A DNA stretch of 33,415 nucleotides from the NCBI GenBank assembly GCA_001598975.1, contig BBXU01000362.1, positions 1 to 33,415 of the forward strand, read 5' to 3'. The position numbers and the translations under genes are program-made. The notes beneath the pieces are model-generated. The model ran no database searches and was not told where the DNA came from. It saw nothing but the letters and a program-made list of their open reading frames with translations. Position 1 is the first letter of the stretch. The number at the start of each line of letters is the position of its first letter. This stretch comes from Parachlorella kessleri. Lineage: Eukaryota; Chlorophyta; Trebouxiophyceae; Chlorellales; Chlorellaceae. Positions 29,901 through 33,415 of the stretch are shown here, one piece after another.

Positions 29901-32900
29901 CTGTAATGGAGACGGGATATGAGCAAGGGCATGTACTAGATTTCGGTGTGTTTGTTGCAGGCCCAAGCCCGGGTCCAGCACCTGCTCCTCAACCATGTAA
30001 GGCTGTCACTGCACCCTTGGCGCCGCCGTGGTGCATCTCGGGGGGAGAGCTGAGGGGGAAGCTTGATAGCTCTGTCCCTCTAGCCACCTAAGCTTAGCTT
30101 TCACTCTAGCGTGGGGTTCCCGCGCGAGCGGTGCATGCAGTAGGGACGGCTCACACTGGGGCGCTTACCCCGTCCACCGCCTTCAGTTGGATGGCTACCT
30201 GGCGCCGGCTTTGATGTGTGCACATGTGCTGCCTAGCTATTAAGCGTGCCAGCTGCATCCGCCCAGGCCCCCTTTGTTGCGTGTGCAGCCCTGGCGCCTG
30301 CGCCCAGCCCCGGCCGAGCACCAGCACCCGCCCCCGGCCCTGGCCCAGGCCCAGGTGCGACACACAAGCCTTCCTTGATACTCTCCTTTGTGGCTAGTTG
30401 CCCCCGACATACTCACCACAGACTTGGCACATGGTGTTGAGAGCAGCTGCCAAGTCTGCGGCGACCTGGACATGCCTAGCTGTACGGGCATGGTAGTGAG
30501 GCGGTGCTGCCCTGCGAGCGGGTCCGGGTGTGGCTTCAGCCATCTGGGGGCACAGCATGTCGTGCTGGTCAGGGCCCCTTGCCGCGGCTTGCAAGCTGCT
30601 GTTGTGGCTGCTGCTGCCTGGTTGGAAGGCTCATAGTGGCCCCTGGTTGGGCTGGCTGGCTGGCTGGGGTGGCCTTGTCTCTTGGCCGTGCTGACATGTG
30701 CTTCTGTTGGCTTGCAGCTGCTTCTCCCCGACCTGCTCCTCAGCCAACTCCGGCGCCCGCCCCAGCTTCTGGTAAGCCTTTGTGAGATAACACACTGCCT
30801 TTTGTTTGTTGGTGTGTGTCTGTGTTCGGTGGGGAGTTTCCCATGTAGTAGATACATTCTGAAAACGGATGCAGGATGCTGGCTTGAATGAGAAACCACC
30901 TTGCTTGAGAAACCACCTTGCTTGACTCACTACCTGGATAGGGGCTTGTGCGCGTGCTGTGTGCATCTCTAAAATAGTTGTTGCGGAATGAAATGCAAAA
31001 ATGCTGTACATGGGTTGACAAGTTGTGTTCTTTCGCCTGCTTTCCTGTGCAGCCCCAGACACTGCTCCTGAGCCTTCCCCTGAAGCAAGTAAGCAGCCTT
31101 GTTATGGCAGCGCAACCTCCTGGGTTGTGATTCGCCCGTGTGTACCACTACAAAAGCCCTGGCCTGTGTGGTCTTCGAATTGCATGGGATGGCATTGAAA
31201 ATAACAGCGCAGAACTTCCAAGTTATCGGCCGTCATACCTACATCTGAGCTGTTGCAACTCATATTCCCTGCCGGCGTCTGTGACTATCGGTCTTCATAT
31301 CACCGACTATGCCTTTGTGCCTTTGCGTAACACCGCTGGTCAACTGAAGATTTGCTCTCCGGCTGTGCACAGGCCCGAGCCCTGAGGGGAGCCCCAGCCC
31401 TAGTGACAGCCCCAACCCTTTCCCTTTCCCCATCCCTGGTGGCAGCCCCAGCCCTGAGAATAGCCCCAGCCCAGACAATAACAGCCCCAGCCCGGACAAC
31501 AACAGCCCCAGCCCGGACACAAGCAGCCCCAGCCCTGAGGATAGCCCCAGCCCGGATATCAACAGCCCCAGTCCGGACAACAACAGCCCCAGCCCAGACA
31601 ACAGCAGCCCCAGCCCGAACAACAACAGCCCCAGCCCTGGCTTTACACCCATTCCTGGTGAGTACATACCGCTGCTCCAGTGCCGTGTTGTGTCATGAGA
31701 TGTTTAGCTGCGCGGGCAAGGGGCACTTGTTGAGTTCCCTTCCACCTTGGGAGGGGTTTGGCACATCGTACTCTTCAGGTGGGGTGTGTTGGGGCGTGTA
31801 CAGCCGCTGAGCGGGAAGCAAAAGTGTAGCTAGATGCCGCTCAAACACCAGGGTTGGCGGTGGAGGGCGGCATGGCTATGCTCTTCCTAGGGCAGCAGGT
31901 GTTGGGCAGGCTGTCACTGCCCGGGGGTGACGAGGTTGGGAGGCCCATCAGCCAGCCCATAGTGGTTGTGGGTTGTGGACATTTGTCAGATGACGGCATG
32001 CAGGCAGGCATGCCTCGTCGTCGGGGTTCGGCGCCCACCATTCAGGGTGGTAGCCTAAGATGGCCGTCGCTCTGCCGTCTGGCAGCTAGGTGTGGTTGGA
32101 GGGAGGCGTGGTGGTTACATGGCACGTCTGTGTGGGGCCTCACAGAAGACCCAGGGTTGGGAGTTGGGGTCAGATAGATGTGCCATGTTGGGTGGCCCCA
32201 GCTGTGTGGAGCGGAGGCCACCTTTGATAGGATCCACCCCCCCTGCTTTGCGGGACCCACAAGCCCAGTCCCCGCTGGCATGCCTTGGCTGCCGCTGCAG
32301 CGCCCGAACCCTCTCCAGAGCCTCCCCCCGAGCTACCCAGCCCCAGCCCCACTGACTCGCCCTCTCCCAACCCGCAGTCACCAGATTTTCCCTTCCCAGA
32401 CACTTCCCCGTCCCCAGAATCCCCTTCCCCTGAGGAGCCCAGCCCTAGCCCTGCCGACACACCTTCCCCTACCCGCCAGTCACCTGACTTTCCCTTCCAA
32501 GGCTTGTCGCCGTCCCCCCGAGGCTCCTCCCCTCCACCTCGCTCACTCTCGCCTGAGCAGCGCAGCCCCCCACCGCTCCCACCGCCGCCTCCGCGGTTTG
32601 TATTTCCCTCACCCTCCCCCGCCTCTCCCCAGTTGCCAAGGCCCCCGCCCCCCCTGAATCGCAGACCACCTCCCCCATCGCCTGGTTTGCCCCCGCCAAG
32701 CCCCTCTCCCCAGCCCCCACCGCCCCCACCACCCCTTGATCGTAGCCCACCTCCGCCCCCGCCTGGGTCTCCCCCGCCTTTTCCCTCCCCCCCCGCGCCA
32801 AGGCCCCCACCACCCCTAGAGCGCAGCCCTCCCCCGCCACCGCCTGTATCACCCCCGCCGCCCCAGTTCCTGCTGCCTCCTCCCCCGCCACGACGGCCCC

Positions 32901-33415
32901 CGCCACCCCTTGAGACCAGCCCTCCTCCTCCTCTGCGCAACTCCTCTCCACCTCCCCTCCGCAGCCCCAGCCCACCACCGCCTTCTGATGGGAGCTTCCC
33001 ACTCCCGGACGAGCCCAGCCCTTCTCCTCCACCTGAGAACTCTAGCCCTCCCCCGCCACAGAACTCCAGCTCTCCCCCGCCGCCCGGTCGCCCCCCTCCT
33101 CCCCCGCCCTTTGCTATCAGCTTTCCGTTGCCCAACGGGTCGAGCCCTCCAGACAATTCTGGCCCTCCCTCGCTGGCAGGTTCTAGCGGGGCCCCTCCCC
33201 CCCAGGACCACTCTCCTCCTCCTTTGAATGTCAGCTCTCCCCCACCGCCCCGCCGCGCCTCTCCTCCTCCTCCTCCTCCTCCCAGCATCAGCTTTCCACT
33301 CCCAGATGGGCAAGGCCCAGGCAGTTCTACTCCCCCCCCACCTCCAAATGCCACCCCTCCGCCACGGAGCCCCTCTCCTCCTCCCCCTCCCTTCAATGTC
33401 AGCTTGCCTCCCCCG
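26905..33415 (+). CDS. Secreted LRR protein with proline-rich extensin-like stalk, 3' end missing
   Basis: Exons: 26905-27015, 27162-27370, 27733-27871, 28153-28301, 28630-28795, 28857-~28934, 29523-29625, 29961-29996, 30289-30354, 30718-30771, 31053-31088, 31373-31657 and 32301 to the window edge, at least 849 residues. The signal peptide MGLALACCLLALLAFNQA is followed by an N-cap with paired Cys (GDPCAGPWDGVVC). About three plant-type LRRs follow (SLRMIDLSHNQLTGTLP, VLSLSHNRLGGSLP, AAYLDGNHLSGDLP), capped by GNPGMC. A ~90-residue helical region (FIFAWLYGRIFPCTRRLLE, EDDLLNDRVMLLEEAIGFP) is unrecognised. Then comes the stalk: APAP and GPGP modules, SPSPDNN repeats and long SPPPPP tracts, typical of O-glycosylated Hyp-rich wall proteins. 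The layout parallels plant LRR-extensins and suggests a wall sensor or cross-linker. The end of exon 6 is uncertain. Exon 2 might begin at 27264. Intron 3 starts with GCAAGC. Exons 8-12 are all phase 1-1. Confidence 0.75.
28872..29075. repeat. Imperfect ~90-bp inverted repeat (long hairpin)
   Basis: The left arm is 28872-28961 and the right arm 28984-29075, separated by 22 bases. Read as reverse complement, the right arm matches the left at roughly 80-85% with a few 1-3 base indels. Exact blocks include GAAGCCTTCATT, GCCTGGCTGTA, TTTCCATGCACACGC (14-15 bases) and AGCAAAGAGCGGCTT. The left arm covers exon 6 of the LRR gene. The right arm lies in what is probably the following intron, so it is an inverted copy of the exon. 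Confidence 0.85.
30650..30665. repeat. GGCT tetranucleotide microsatellite
   Basis: About four GGCT units lie in the LRR-gene intron between the exons ending at 30354 and starting at 30718. Confidence 0.8.
30889..30922. repeat. 17-bp tandem repeat, two copies
   Basis: TGAGAAACCACCTTGCT occurs twice head to tail at 30889-30905 and 30906-30922, in the LRR-gene intron between the exons ending at 30771 and starting at 31053. Confidence 0.9.
31389..31640 (+). repeat. Coding minisatellite for SPSP(D/E)xN repeats
   Basis: A run of about ten imperfect 21-24 base units centred on AACAGCCCCAGCCCGGACAA encodes repeated NSPSPDN-type heptads and octads in one exon of the stalk. Variation among units is mostly in the D/E/N positions, while SPSP is constant. 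That pattern implies selection for the glycosylation motif together with repeat slippage. Confidence 0.85.

Noticed and set aside
32170..33396. 408-residue minus-strand open frame, extremely Gly-rich
   Set aside because: It is the antisense of the CCN/CCC-rich stalk exon. Gly codons are complements of Pro codons, there is no ATG-based gene structure, and the plus frame fits splice phase from the LRR gene.

Overview
The window is nuclear DNA of a eukaryote, most likely a chlorophycean green alga related to Chlamydomonas, Volvox or Scenedesmus. Genes are cut by many short introns with GT(G/A)(A/G)G-type donors and strong tgcag acceptors. Base composition is moderately GC-rich with CAG/GCA-rich exons, and some 3' flanks carry TGTAA motifs, the usual chlorophycean poly(A) signal. 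The gene content also fits: a plastid-targeted TPR protein, a plastid outer-envelope pore protein and a hydroxyproline-type wall protein. I saw no rRNA, tRNA, CRISPR or bacterial-type operon. All gene models were built by hand by matching reading-frame phase across splice sites.

Layout, left to right. (1) 1-820, minus: 5' half of an unrecognised single-pass membrane protein that runs off the left edge. (2) 1183-3178, plus: plastid-targeted TPR-like protein with a C-terminal membrane anchor. (3) 4300-5618, plus: unrecognised protein with a C-terminal coiled coil. (4) 7389-13472, plus: TMEM62 / At3g03305-like membrane metallophosphoesterase. (5) 14301-17574, minus: unrecognised alanine-rich, mostly disordered protein, followed by an in-frame extension beyond its stop. 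(6) 18079-19160, plus: small disordered protein. (7) 20045-24152, minus: CGI-58/ABHD5-like alpha/beta hydrolase with a complete Ser-Asp-His triad and an HX4D motif. (8) 24769-26243, minus: OEP24-like outer-envelope pore. (9) 26905 to the right edge, plus: a secreted plant-type LRR protein fused to a long proline-rich stalk, resembling plant LRR-extensins.

Three gene pairs are divergent (1/2, 5/6, 8/9) and share 360-660 bp of upstream DNA. Pairs 4/5 and 6/7 are convergent. The genes do not form a pathway, although several concern lipids, membranes and plastid or cell surfaces.

The unusual signals concern splicing and local duplication. Five of about 60 inferred introns start with GC (always GCAAG[T/C]). 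Two genes carry tandem duplications of a 3' splice site. The wall-protein gene holds a long imperfect hairpin made from an inverted copy of one of its exons. Its proline-rich modules sit on a run of symmetric phase-1 exons. One gene has about 100 open codons directly after an in-frame TAA. I do not claim a new defence or mobile system.
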